The notes under the pieces: generated by a model | The model's database searches: none | What the model was told of the DNA's origin: nothing | What the model saw: the letters and a program-made list of their open reading frames with translations, nothing else | Source: Tenebrio molitor | Lineage: Eukaryota > Arthropoda > Insecta > Coleoptera > Tenebrionidae | Assembly: GCF_963966145.1 (NCBI RefSeq) | Contig: NC_091051.1 | Location: 9,486,001-9,550,000, forward strand | Direction: 5' to 3' | Length of the DNA stretch: 64,000 nucleotides | In this document: positions 1-10,517 of the stretch, piece by piece | Position numbering within the stretch: the first letter of the stretch is position 1 | How the letters are laid out: each line of letters starts with the position of its first letter | Translations under genes and position numbers: made by a program

Positions 1-1291
1 ACAAAGTTCAACTGGAAAAACCATCGGATACTCCTGGTTAGTTATTCTACTGCATGTTTATGTTCCTCTATTTAAAATATTATGTAATTAACTACTGTAA
101 ATTTTAACCAACCGCTTATTGAGCAAAAAATATATTTGCAACTTTGTGATAGGTTCGCATAGTTAATCATTGTCATTTACATTTTGTAACGAATCTGGTT
201 TACATTGAATACTTTTTGTTTATGTTTTTTATTGTTGTGTTGTGGTTTGTATAATTTTATTTATATCTTAGCTCCAAATGTTTACAACGTACCAACCGCT
301 GACAATGTTATGCATGAAAACTCACCCAAATACAGTTTTGGAAATAAGGTTCAATTGGAAAAACCCTTGGAAACTCCTGGTTGGTTTAAAACTTATCAAT
401 TAGTATCTAACAGAATTAACTTGTCTTGCTATCGGACACATCATCGTACAAAAATATACATTAAAAAAAAAAAACGAAATCGTCATCGTATCGCAAGACA
501 TTTTTGAAAAATAAAAAAAGTGAAATCGAGGTTACTGTTTTGGGAAATGTGAAACAGCAGCTGCGATTGTTCATCAATCTTTTTCCCGTCCATCAATCTG
601 CCAAGGTCTACTGAAAAAACGACTGCCTTATATAGACTAATGCTTCATCAATAACAGAATAATTTTACCAGGCATTGTGGTAAAGACGTTCTAATTTTAG
701 CACCGAACGTGTACAACATTCCACCGGCAGTTGGCGATAAAAAAGCACCTGCTTATACCATATCTGGAAGAAACAAAGAACCAGTTGATGAACGCGTGAA
801 AAATCCAGGTCCAGGTCAATACAACAATGTCAACCCAGAAAATTACAAAGCCCATTCTCCAGCATATACTATCAGTGGAAGGACCAATATTCCGGTCGAT
901 TCGTCGACTCCGGGACCTGGAGTTTATTGCCCAGAAAAGGTACGTTTTGTTAATTTCCATCAAAAAGAATGTACCACTTGACTAATTACTAAACACTAAA
1001 CTAACATAGGTTCATTCTCATCTGTTGCATCCTCCGTGTCATTCTTTTGGGATAAAACATTCTCCGCATTTGGGATCTCAGCATATGTTTCTACGACGGG
1101 AAAGAACTTCTCTTTTATTTTAAAATTTTTATTTCTTTACTAACGATACTAACAGGTATTTACCTAAAACCAAAAATATGTAGTTATACATTTGTGAATT
1201 ATTTTTAATAATTATTTTTTAGGTGGATCTTGATGCTCATCCAGCACACAGTTTTGGAATCAAACACTCTCAATATGCTGACCACTATTAA
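1..1291 (+). CDS. SHIPPO-repeat (ODF3/CIMAP-like) protein, 3' part
   Basis: Four exons are visible: before 36, 272-379, 701-939 and 1223-1291 (stop TAA). Donors follow 36, 379 and 939; acceptors precede 272, 701 and 1223. Phases agree: each repeat exon ends ACT CCT G and the next supplies CT or CA, giving T-P-A-P-N-V-Y. The product contains PGPGQY and PGPGVY motifs and two copies of AYTISGR, the signature of the SHIPPO/STPGR family (outer dense fibre protein 3, CIMAP), whose members bind sperm-tail or axonemal microtubules. The first two visible exons encode near-copies of KVQLEKP..TP, so part of the protein grew by exon duplication. The 5' end is outside the window. An AATAAA lies at 1343. 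Family assignment is firm; the exact orthologue is not. Confidence 0.8.
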
Positions 1292-1342
1292 AATCGAGCA
1301 ATCATAATTAAGTTATGATATACTGCTTATGATTTTTTTTTC

Positions 1343-1348
1343 AATAAA
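1343..1348 (+). terminator. Polyadenylation signal AATAAA
   Basis: AATAAA about 50 bases after the stop of the SHIPPO-repeat gene, within an A-rich stretch. Confidence 0.6.
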
Positions 1349-1764
1349 AATAAAAACTCCAATTTATGTCACAATCCACATATTTAGACACTCCAATTTA
1401 TAACTGTATCTTATCCAATAAAATTCTTCTTGCTTGCAGTTTAACAAAACTTTTGCTTCACTGTTGAAGGAGACAATTCTATTTAAATCTAACACATTTT
1501 GACGCTTTTCATTAATTATCGTATAAGCTAGTTCCTCGTCGTCACGGTTTTAGTGTCTATGTAGCATTATATTTAGATATATTTATTAACAGATTATTTT
1601 TATTGTTTTTTTAAATAAACATTTTATATCTTGAGTATTTTTAGTTTACCAGCAAACATTTCCCCAAGAATAAAAGACAGAGTTAGTAATAATTTTTTAT
1701 TGAAAATAGATAAAGTAAGCATACCCAAATTAAACAAATCAAAAGCAATAAAAAAATTACATTT

Positions 1765-1977
1765 TTAGCGTCCAATGGGACGACCATACATATCTACGGC
1801 ATCTTTTGCGTGCATGTCACTTAGTCTGTGGAAATAGTCACCAAGAACTTTGAAAACGTCAGCATGGTTTTGATTTGCAGTTTGCGAAGCAAATATGTTA
1901 GGACGCATCCCTATTCCATAAGTGGTGGCCAAAAAGACGGCAAAAATCAAAAATACAGCAACGGCTTTCATTTTAAG
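1765..1977 (-). CDS. Small secreted peptide, family member 1
   Basis: A 68-residue ORF (ATG at 1971) starts with a basic residue and a hydrophobic run typical of a signal peptide, with likely cleavage after TTYG. The mature part is about 49 residues and ends GRPIGR. Gly-Arg at the C terminus is a possible amidation site. It resembles the genes at 4.1 and 7.1 kb: same length, M-[RQ]-P-N near the mature start, then a [VF][YF]K.L.D[FY]F..LSD block. Gene structure is also shared: a short non-coding exon (ends 2030, donor GTAAAA), an intron with acceptor CAG at 1978-1980, then one coding exon. AATAAA lies at 1701-1696 on the minus strand. Function is unknown; a peptide hormone, defence peptide or gland secretion are all possible. 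It is the most divergent member. Confidence 0.75.
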   Translation of the reverse strand, partial: LKMKAVAVFLIFAVFLATTYGIGMRPNIFASQTANQNHADVFKVLGDYFHRLSDMHAKDAVDMYGRPIGR

Positions 1978-2088
1978 CTGAAAAGAGAATAATAAATTAA
2001 TTGTATAATGTCACATTTTTATATTTTACCTTTTTGGTCAGTTTTGTAGCGCAGGTAAACTATTGATGAATTTGACTTTCTGAAGCTT

Positions 2089-2095
2089 TTTTATA
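2089..2095 (-). promoter_or_regulatory. TATA box of secreted peptide gene 1
   Basis: TATAAAA on the minus strand, about 60 bases before the non-coding exon's donor at 2030. The same layout recurs in genes 2 and 3. Confidence 0.55.
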
Positions 2096-2483
2096 CCAAA
2101 AATTATCAGCAAAGTGAGAAAACAAACACTTGAGAAACTAATTTTGGTACGGCTCTATTATTAATTAACTTACTGTTTACTCATTTTATTGTATTTGTTT
2201 TTTTTTTAATCCAAAATATTTATTTTGGAGTAAGTTAATAAAGCTAATGCAGAGATGTTTTAACAAATAAATAAAACGTAAAAGGAAGCACAGGAACTAA
2301 ACAATTTTTGATCAAGTTTGAATCAAGCTAATTTATATTTTTATCATCTCTTTTGATTTTAACAAATACTACTCCAGAAATTGTTTAAATACAAACTTTT
2401 ATAAAACCCCAATTAAATTTCGTCCACGGCTGTATATTATTCTAAAAACATTTTTACGATAATGGTCAATGATTTCTACCCGA

Positions 2484-2610
2484 TTAATAGTATATTAAGA
2501 ATATTATGATACAAATTTATAAGGAAGCCTTTAAAGCACGCGTGACGAGTTTAAGAGCACGACGCGTAGCGGAGTGCTTTCAACGTCGCAAGTGCTTTAA
2601 TAGTATATTA
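2484..2610 (+). repeat. GA-mismatch hairpin element B1
   Basis: Starts with TTAATAGTATATTAA. The core at 2558-2576 reads CAC-GA-CGC-GTA-GCG-GA-GTG: two stems separated by GA facing GA, closed by a GTA loop. Outer arms are imperfect (AAAGCAC near 2533 against GTGCTTT near 2592). It abuts element B2 and shares its TTAATAGTATATTAA at 2597. Confidence 0.7.
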
Positions 2611-2742
2611 AAGAACGAGTTTTATAAGGGTGTGATTTGGCGCACGAGTCCCAGGTGTAGAAAACGACCCGTAGGGGAGTTTTCTATGGGACGAGTGCGC
2701 CAATACCCTTATAAAACCAGTTTTGTATGTTATTTTTTAGAA
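2597..2742 (+). repeat. GA-mismatch hairpin element B2
   Basis: Arms 2619-2631 and 2705-2717 pair (GTTTTATAAGGGT with ACCCTTATAAAAC). Inner arms TGGCGCAC (2638) and GTGCGCCA (2695) pair, then GA (2646) faces GA (2693), then GTCCCA faces TGGGAC. The tip reads AAC-GA-CCC-GTA-GGG-GA-GTT at 2663-2681. Ends are TTAATAGTATATTAAA and TGTTATTTTTTAG. Confidence 0.75.
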
Positions 2743-3587
2743 TTTGCACCCTTGTTTTAATTTTTAAATAAAAACAATAAATTTTCAAATTCTAGGGAAT
2801 TTCGTATTAATTGGTAATTCAAGGTAACGGATGCAACTACATCTACAACAGATGTTAAAAAGTAGAGTTCGAACATTAATATTGGAAGTTTTTTGGTGTA
2901 ATACACTGAAATATTGATAATTTTTACTAATTTTTTAATAGGCTTAATCGTGCGGGCGGTAAAACTTGAATCACCCTGTACAGTGTACTTTTATAAAGCC
3001 ATAAACGAAACCTACTGACTGATGTTTATAGACGTATTATAAACGCAAATTCTAAAAAGGCCCTTATAAAGGTGTATCATACGCTATTTTTTATTATACC
3101 TGCACTACAATCTGAAAATTATAACAAAAAAAGTAAATTGAAATACCTTTTCCGAAGTAATCTGTGTCATTAATCGTTGATATAGAAATGGTGAATTGCT
3201 GTTGTTTCGTTGCTATTATAAATTTTCTATAAATGTCTATTTATCATCGTTCAAAATGTAGGTGAATTTGCTGTTACCTAAGCAACCCTTAAAGCTTTAG
3301 TGTTTTAAGGGCCCTTTTTGTAATTTGCCTCCATTTGGATTCTCTAATAGACCTCTAATAGACATATTAACGAATGCGACATCATCATCTGGGATGTCCT
3401 TATAGCCATTATTTCACGCAACATTTTACGAAAATTTTTAGGTTGGCAAAGCTTGATCCGTCATGCGTGTCAGTTTAAATTACAAAATGTGTAAAGAATT
3501 ATTTATCAGGATTTATCAGGTAACAAATTTGCGACCGTATTTTTGGCAATTTCACATATTTCAGCGGGCGTACATGAAAGATTATCT

Positions 3588-3895
3588 TCCATATTCGTGT
3601 TTTGTGACAGAATTTGGATAAAACAAAATGCGACTTTGCAGACTTGATCAAATTTTCACTTTTAAAATTAAGACATTACCGACCCCCACAAAAATCCCTA
3701 AATCGAGGAAAGTAAACATTTTTGTTTAAAAACGGCTTAAAAAGGGCAAATTACAAAAAATAGTATAAAAAACCAGTTTCATAAGACCTTGAAGCACTCA
3801 TTCTTTAAAATAACTCGTGACTACGCCACTCGTTTTTTAATCTTGAATTCGTGCTTCAAGACTGGTCTTATGAAACTTGTCTTTTAATATATTAT
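3588..3895 (-). repeat. Interspersed repeat carrying GA hairpin A'
   Basis: An inverted copy lies at 57757-58042. The hairpin part (3755-3894) has arms GTTTCATAAGACC/GGTCTTATGAAAC and a core at 3812-3836 whose minus strand contains C-GA-GTGGC-GTA-GTCAC-GA-G. The rest is an AT-rich tail, so the hairpin belongs to a longer mobile unit of about 300 bp. Confidence 0.75.
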
Positions 3896-4147
3896 TTTCG
3901 CACGCATTTTAGTGTCAAAAACAGGGATTATGATTCATGTATAATAAATAAGCCTTTTAAGCAGATTTAATGTAACGTACTTTACCATTTGTAACGATTA
4001 TTTTCGGTCAATCTCATTTTAAAAATTCGGACTATTAAAAAAATACTATTTATTATTTTTGTTGAAGATTCAACTGGTATAATAAAAAAAATTATGCAGT
4101 ACAATGTTTTATTTATTTGCTGTTGACATTAATAGAAACGAAAAAAA

Positions 4148-4350
4148 TCAACGTCTTCCTGGTAGTGAAGCTGAAGCAACTTTGGCAGCATCGTCACTCA
4201 GTTTAGAGAAAAAGTCACTTAGAGCTTTGTAAACTTGGGAGTGATCACCACTGCCAGAACCAGATAGATTGGGTTGCATGTACCAACCATAAGCAGAAGT
4301 CAAAATAACAGTGAAAATCAACAAAAGAGCGATGGTTTTCATTTTGATAG
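4148..4350 (-). CDS. Small secreted peptide, family member 2
   Basis: A 64-residue ORF (ATG at 4342). The hydrophobic leader ends TSAYG, followed by mature WYMQPN, a Ser-Gly linker, then a segment with the heptad-like pattern VYKALSDFFSKLSDD that should form an amphipathic helix. It ends LPGRR: Gly-Arg-Arg at the stop is a classic amidation plus dibasic trimming signal. Most residues match member 3 at 7.1 kb. The 5'-UTR intron (acceptor TTTCAG at 4353-4351, donor at 4907-4906) is about 555 bp, much longer than in its sisters, because a LINE fragment sits in it. Overlapping AATAAA signals lie at 4117-4108. Function is unknown; secretion and processing are inferred from sequence alone. Confidence 0.78.
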
Positions 4351-4374
4351 CTGAAATTGAATTATATTTATATT

Positions 4375-4866
4375 GACATTCATATTAAGCATAACAGACC
4401 AGACATTATAATTTTAAATAAACAACAAAAGCAAGCATATCTTTTAGATATAGCTGTTCCAAATTCACATAATATAACACAGACATATAACACAAAAATT
4501 AATAAATATTTAGAGCTCTCCGTTGCTATGAGAAATCTTTGGTGTTTAGAAAAAAATTTGATTTTACCACTTGTAATTTCAGCAACGGGAATACTACCGC
4601 AAACTCTTTTTAAAAATTTAAAAATTCTGGATTTAGATAACACATTGGTAGTTGAAATTCAAAAAGGTATATTATTATACTCATGTCACATCGTGAGGAA
4701 GTTCCTTAACATTGACACAGAACATAATACACAACAAAGTCAAAATGCGGAGGCGAGACGCCGGTAATTATGTTGATAAGCACTGCACTATTACTTGATA
4801 GTAATATCCGTAATAGTGTATGTACTCCGGCAAAATTGCCGTGCCGCCGGGTGGAGGTGGGATACG
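4375..4866 (+). mobile_element. 5'-truncated non-LTR retrotransposon fragment in a 5'-UTR intron
   Basis: An open frame to 4767 contains NRPDIIILNKQQKQAYLLDI, followed by VP, KY.EL..., a W, L.LPLVI.ATG and a VRKFL motif. This is the familiar C-terminal end of insect LINE reverse-transcriptase polyproteins. It starts mid-protein, as in 5'-truncated LINE copies, and a GC-rich tail with GCCGCCGGGTGGAGG follows the stop. It lies antisense to peptide gene 2, inside its intron. Confidence 0.65.
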
Positions 4867-4973
4867 AATAATTGATACATAAAATGTACTATTTGTTTAA
4901 ATTTTACCTTTAGGTTCTGATCTGTGATCTGTCGTTTATAGAAACGAATGATTTGGACAGTATGATGTGACGG

Positions 4974-4981
4974 TTTATATA
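4974..4981 (-). promoter_or_regulatory. TATA box of secreted peptide gene 2
   Basis: TATATAAA on the minus strand, about 65 bases before the donor at 4908; the spacing matches gene 3. Confidence 0.55.
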
Positions 4982-5006
4982 CATACCTACTTACTCTCGT
5001 TTGCAA

Positions 5007-6778
5007 TACTTCATAGATTGAGATATTAACTGTCTAATCTAAGTTAATTTTGACAATGACTGGATAAAATTGCAACGAAAAGTTACATAGTCAATGAAAA
5101 TTATTAACTGCAGGCTAAATGGAATATATCTGATACATTTTACATATTTTCAATATTTTGAGTGATAGGTAACAAAGTGCTTGAAGTATAGGGGAATGAC
5201 GATTCACTTATTTTGTGATATATTGCTAAATAAATATTATGTACCTACTTATATCAGAAATTTAATTTGATGCACTCACGTAGAATTAAAGGCAATGACC
5301 AAGTACAAATTCAATAAAATTTATTGATACAAAACTACACATTAATATAAAATAAAACAAAACCATAAATTAATATAACAGGACAGAGCTAAAATAAAAA
5401 TTACCAATTCTCCAAAATTGAATCATTAGTAAAAGAATAATATACTAAAACAAAATCTTTTTGATATTAACATTAGTTTCTTTAGATTGTTCAGAATTCA
5501 CGGGATCTGGTCTTTTCTGTGTTCGTGGAAGAATAAAATTGTCCCTTTGTGATTTTGTATTTTTTTAGAAAAAAATTTGGTTATAAGTACTTACATACGA
5601 GTATGTCAGAAAAACGTCTGTTGAGAAGACAGCAAAATTAGGTCAATGAAAAATTATTTAAATAATCACTTTTTGTCTGGTATTGGTTTTTTAAATCAAT
5701 TTGTTGTTTAGTGAAAAGATAATTACGGTTTCCCTAAACCGCTGTTATTCATTGTTGGCACCCCTGCATTACATAATTGTGACAGCGATTTCGCGTCATT
5801 TTTGTATTTTGCCAGCTTAATTTATAAAGTCTGTGATATAAGATAATAACCTACAATGCCCTTATTTTCTTTGTGTTGAAAGTCGTGTGCACCTTTTTTA
5901 TAATAGATATTAAATGTGAAATATGAGTTTTGCTTTTTTTTTAATAATAATAAATATATTTCCTACAGGAAGCACCCAATTACAGGAAATAATGTGCTGA
6001 CGGTACATACAACTAGATTACAAGCTGATAGGTCATAATAATGATCAACTCTTTAAAGACAACAGTCGGTATTCTACAGCATGTTATTATTAGTTACACA
6101 GAAATAATAGTAGATTATATCATTAAGAGTAGAAGTGAGTCTTTTTGTGCTAAACCTAGAGATTGAAGATCGAGACGAAATGGAGGTCGGCAACTGGGCG
6201 AAGCATAAAAAGACCTACTCTGAAATCGCACACGAAGTCATTTATTTTCCTTTGCTGCAGTTCCAGTAAATGACAATTTTCAAACTTACAATTTTCAAAT
6301 TTTAAGGCACCAGTAATTCCTAGTTCTCTTGTTGCAATATTATTAGTCCTTGAAGATTTAATATCACTAAAATGTCTAAAAGTGTAAAGTTTACTTTTTA
6401 ACGTTGAACGGCCATTTTGTTATTTTTGATTTTGACATCTGTCATCCATGCACAAGGATGACACAGTGGCACCGGTTAAATATTGGGTTATAATTACGTT
6501 ATTTCGCTTTTTTTGCAGGCTTTTTTAATTTTTAATAAGGATAATTTATCGTGAGATGTGCTTCAAATGACCTTACATTTGACTCGGTCGAGCCGCCTGT
6601 GGACATTTCAACTCCTAGGATTTGAAGCGTTACAAAAAAAGCGACTTGAAGATAAAATCATATCAAGGAGATTATGTCTAGTAGTCAATAGTTGTTTAAC
6701 TTTATTTTGCGGTTAACACAGATTTAACTCGTCCACTTTGACACTTTAAAAAATTCCGTGTTTTAGCTGGATTTTACC
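5007..6778. other. AT-rich intergenic DNA
   Basis: No supportable gene. A weak inverted repeat lies near 6558-6630 (CTTCAAAT against ATTTGAAG, with a CGGTCGAGCC centre). The rest is unremarkable. Confidence 0.5.
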
Positions 6779-6780
6779 TA

Positions 6781-6903
6781 CTATTGCGGTCAAAAATAAC
6801 TGGGACAGTATGTTACTGTAGACACTTCCAAACTCATTCAAACTCAATATGTTTGGAAGTGTCAACAGTAACCTGCTGTCCCAGTTATTTTTGACCGCAA
6901 TAG
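6781..6903. mobile_element. 123-bp MITE with TA target duplication
   Basis: Begins CTATTGCGGTCAAAAATAAC and ends with its complement, flanked by TA at 6779 and 6904. The terminal inverted repeats (about 55 bp each) include CTGGGACAG and GACACTTCCAAAC. TA sites and a very short unit suggest a Tc1/mariner-type non-autonomous element. Confidence 0.85.
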
Positions 6904-7076
6904 TATGTTTTCATTGAACAACATCCAAAAAATATTTCAACTGTTCTTAAATGCAAACTGGGTTCAAACTCACATTGAACAACAAACTGTACTTTACTCT
7001 TGTTCAAAATTCTAGTTATTAAAAAAAAACAAATTTATGCTGAATTAAGTTTTATTAAGGCGCCATTACAGAAACA

Positions 7077-7281
7077 TTAACGTCTTCCGGGTACTGAAGC
7101 GGAAGCAACTTGGACAGCATCGTCACTCAGTTTAGCAAAGAAGTCACCCAGAATTTTGTAAACCTGGGAATGATCACCACTTCCGGAAACAGACTTCAGA
7201 TTTGGCTGCATATACCAACCAAAGGCGGAAGTCAGGATGACTGCGAAGATGAGCAAAAGAGCTGCGGCTTTCATCTTTGGG
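7077..7281 (-). CDS. Small secreted peptide, family member 3
   Basis: A 65-residue ORF (ATG at 7274). The leader MKAAALLLIFAVILTSAFG is followed by mature WYMQPNL, a Ser-Gly linker, VYKILGDFFAKLSDD and the terminus VPGRR. It is the closest relative of member 2, so one of these two arose by a recent tandem duplication. Acceptor TAG at 7284-7282, donor at 7334-7333 and a TATA box at 7407-7401 give a short non-coding first exon and an intron of about 50 bp. AATAAA lies at 7056-7051 on the minus strand. The Gly-Arg-Arg end predicts an amidated C terminus. I do not recognise a named family. Confidence 0.78.
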
Positions 7282-7400
7282 CTAAAATTGTACTGTATAT
7301 GAATAATAAAAAATCATAGTATCAAACATTTTACCTTTGTAGATGTAGTTCTGGTGAACAATTAACAGAAACTAATGATTGTAGCTAAGTCTACGATCCT

Positions 7401-7407
7401 TTATATA
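7401..7407 (-). promoter_or_regulatory. TATA box of secreted peptide gene 3
   Basis: TATATAA on the minus strand within GGTATATAAAG, about 70 bases upstream of the donor at 7335. It is the clearest of the three promoters. Confidence 0.6.
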
Positions 7408-8117
7408 CCTATGATATGTAAAGCTAATTTTCCAATTATCCCTTCGGGGGGATAAAATTAATTTTATCAATGACTAGACAAAATACACATTTTGTATGAA
7501 CAAAACAATGATTTACAAATTTTGATTAATTTACTTCTAATATAGATACATAATATTTAATGAATTCATTATTTCCCCTATCCTAAAATAATGCACTTTC
7601 AGTTTATTTAACTAATATTTTGTTTAGTCATGTCATATTTATTCATCTTTTAATCAGCAGCTTTTAATCAGCATGACAGTGAAATAATTTTGGAAACTAC
7701 TAAATCTTACTAAAGTTAACATTGGTGTAACACTAATTTTCATATTTTCTTAATTATCACGTGTGATTGATATTTGCAAGTGTGTTTCTACAAATTTCGG
7801 TAAAAACATTAATTGTGATGCTACTGTTTAAGAAGAAAATTATGCTCCATTTTTTCCTAAATATTATTTTGACGAAGAAATAAACCGTAAGGAAAGCGAA
7901 CGCGAATCTTTTTTGTCTCATTGTCAGAAAAAAAGTGTAAATAATACTGCAGTTGCCAATAGTATAGCATAGAGTGAAGAAAAAAAAAAAAAGAAACGTT
8001 ACGTTTGTGATGGTCGTGGAAGTTCTTTTCTTTGAAACATTATGTGTGTCTGGTTAAAAAACTTATTGATTTCTCTTGTTTCATATAGATACATATTTTC
8101 TTAAGTGTGTGCTAAAA

Positions 8118-8485
8118 CTGGTCAAATAAAACTTACTTTGCAACAATTATTACATTTATTGCATTTGACACAATATTTAAATTAACAACGGTACAATATA
8201 AAATAAATTTAACAAAACAACTTCATATATCTAACTTTTTAGTATTATAATTTATATAATTCGAAATTATTTTGATATAACAAGTTACTAACAAGGCCTT
8301 ATTTCTGAAATTAAAATTGTACGTATATACGTGTAAAATAACTTTAAACATGTATTACATATCTACAAAATTTCTTTTCTCTATACAAAATACTTCTTTA
8401 ATACATTGGAATAAATAATTTTAAAAAATGTATCATTTGGCAATAAAAAGAAATTACGTTCATTAAATGCCTAATTTACCGAATA
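8118..8485. repeat. Direct repeat, left copy (368 bp)
   Basis: From CTGGTCAAATAAAAC to TTTACCGAATA. The right copy at 10150-10517 appears base-for-base identical at an offset of 2032. There is no clear target duplication and the ends are not TG...CA. Confidence 0.85.
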
Positions 8486-8960
8486 CGAAAAATGCTTTAT
8501 TTTGCCCTACGGGCTTTCAGATTCCTGATTACAAAACTTAAAAAATAACAATTTATTGTTCTCCCTCACTCCTCTCGTTCTCTATTCTTTCTCTCTTCTT
8601 GCTTATTCTTTCATCCATCTCCCTGCCGTCTTCGCTCCCTATTAATCCCCATTCCCTTCTCTTTCTCTCTCTCATTTCGCCGCATGTGTTTGATCTTCTC
8701 ACTATCCTCGCGTCACTTCTTGCACCTTCTCTCTCTCTTCTCCTTCCTTCCCATTCCTGTTCTCTCTCTCCTCGTCCCCACCTCTGCAACCCGCTATCAT
8801 TTTCCTCTCTCACACATACTCTTTCTCCTCCCTATTGTACTTCGATTCTCTTATTCTCTCTCTTCTCTCTTACTTTTCTGTGTCTTTGTCCCCCTACCTT
8901 TTTATTCACCTTCTCCTTGTACATTTTCTCGCCGAGGCGTCTTCTTATTCTCTCCTTCTT

Positions 8961-10027
8961 TTAGCAAATTTTCTTCAGTTTCTCCTGTCTCTTATCCCAT
9001 CTAAACCAGTCCCCGTTTATCTGTATTTTCCTGTATCCTATTTTCACCCTTTTTCCTCTATCTCTCTCCTCTCTGGCCAACTCTCTTAACTTCTTTTGTG
9101 TTTCCCTTTCTTCTTTTGTCAAATCGTCATCTATATACATCCTCTCACCTTTTTTTTCCTTTAACTTACTCTTACTTAGCATTATGTTCTTCTTCTGCTC
9201 CCAACTTTCTTTTTTTTTGCCAGCATCATCTTATCTTTATTTATTTTAAATGCTTCCTTTACATTCACTTTCACTCCTATCTCCCTTTCTAACCATTCTT
9301 CCACCCCCTTCTCTATATTTCCACTTATTGCTCCTATTCCAGTTATTATAACATTATTCTTCCTCTCCTTCTTTTCTCTTTGTTCCATCATTTCCTCTAT
9401 CATTTCCATCCTTTTCATCCAATCTGCCTTCTCCAACTGCTCTTTTTCGTCTCTTCCTCTCCTCTCCTCTCTCACTGTCGCTAATTCTTTCCTTAGCTCC
9501 CCATTCTCCTCTCTCACTGCCGCTAATTCCTTTCTTAGTGTTTTGATCTCCTCTCTCATCTCTCTTATCATGGTAGTTTTCATTTCCTTATCCATTTCCT
9601 TGCTTTGATTTTCTGCTTCGCTTCTATTTGGTGATCTTCTCGTTCTGGAACTATTTCTGAGTGGGTTCTTGCCTTCTTTCGACGTTCTACCCTCTTCTCT
9701 TTCTCTCTTGCTGCTTTCTTTCCTTACTTCTGACGATTTCAGCATGTCCTCTCTTTCTTGCCCTCCCTCTTTCTCTCTCGCTGCCGCTAATTCCTTTCTT
9801 CGTGCTCTGCTCTCCTCTACTATTCCCGCCATATCCTCTTCTATCTCTCTGAGCACTGTTTTTATTTTCTTCTCTATTTCTTTGGTTTGATTTCTTTCTT
9901 CGCCTCTACTTGGGGATCTTTCGGTTCTGGAACTCTTTCTGAATGGGTTCAGGCCTTCTTCCGACATCCTACCCTCTTCTCTTTCTCTCTTGCTGCTTTC
10001 TTTCCTTGCTTTTGGCGATTTCGGCAT
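8961..10027 (-). pseudogene. LINE ORF1-like coiled-coil protein, frameshifted
   Basis: Reading leftward from 10027, about 280 residues are very rich in Glu, Lys and Arg (coiled coil), and contain a partly duplicated block SSKREREEGR...R. They then run into KKERKNNVIITGIGAISGNI and EWLEREIGVKVNVKEAFKI. The frame breaks in an A9 run (minus strand, near 9218-9210). After a one-base shift it continues WEQKKNIMLSKSKLK, then IDDDLTKEER and GYRKIQINGDWFRW. This order is typical of the first ORF or N-terminal part of insect LINEs. A decayed frame continues to about 8553. The opposite strand is pyrimidine-rich and gives only shadow ORFs. Confidence 0.65.
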
Positions 10028-10149
10028 GCCCTCTCTTTCTTGCCCGCTGTCTTCTGCTTATCACCTCTCACTCACTCGTCGTTGTTTACGTTTGTTATCT
10101 CTGCACTTTTTCCACGTCTGCTCGCTATCGCTGCCAAACCAGGAATCTT

Positions 10150-10517
10150 CTGGTCAAATAAAACTTACTTTGCAACAATTATTACATTTATTGCATTTGA
10201 CACAATATTTAAATTAACAACGGTACAATATAAAATAAATTTAACAAAACAACTTCATATATCTAACTTTTTAGTATTATAATTTATATAATTCGAAATT
10301 ATTTTGATATAACAAGTTACTAACAAGGCCTTATTTCTGAAATTAAAATTGTACGTATATACGTGTAAAATAACTTTAAACATGTATTACATATCTACAA
10401 AATTTCTTTTCTCTATACAAAATACTTCTTTAATACATTGGAATAAATAATTTTAAAAAATGTATCATTTGGCAATAAAAAGAAATTACGTTCATTAAAT
10501 GCCTAATTTACCGAATA
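10150..10517. repeat. Direct repeat, right copy (368 bp)
   Basis: Partner of 8118-8485. Together they bracket the LINE ORF1 piece. They could be LTR-like ends, the ends of a 2032-bp tandem unit, or an assembly duplicate. Confidence 0.85.

Noticed and set aside
2506..2760. 84-codon ORF
   Set aside because: It reads straight through two hairpin elements.
8599..10282. Several plus-strand ORFs rich in Leu, Ser and Phe
   Set aside because: They are the antisense of the Glu/Lys-rich LINE ORF1 and show no domain or leader pattern.
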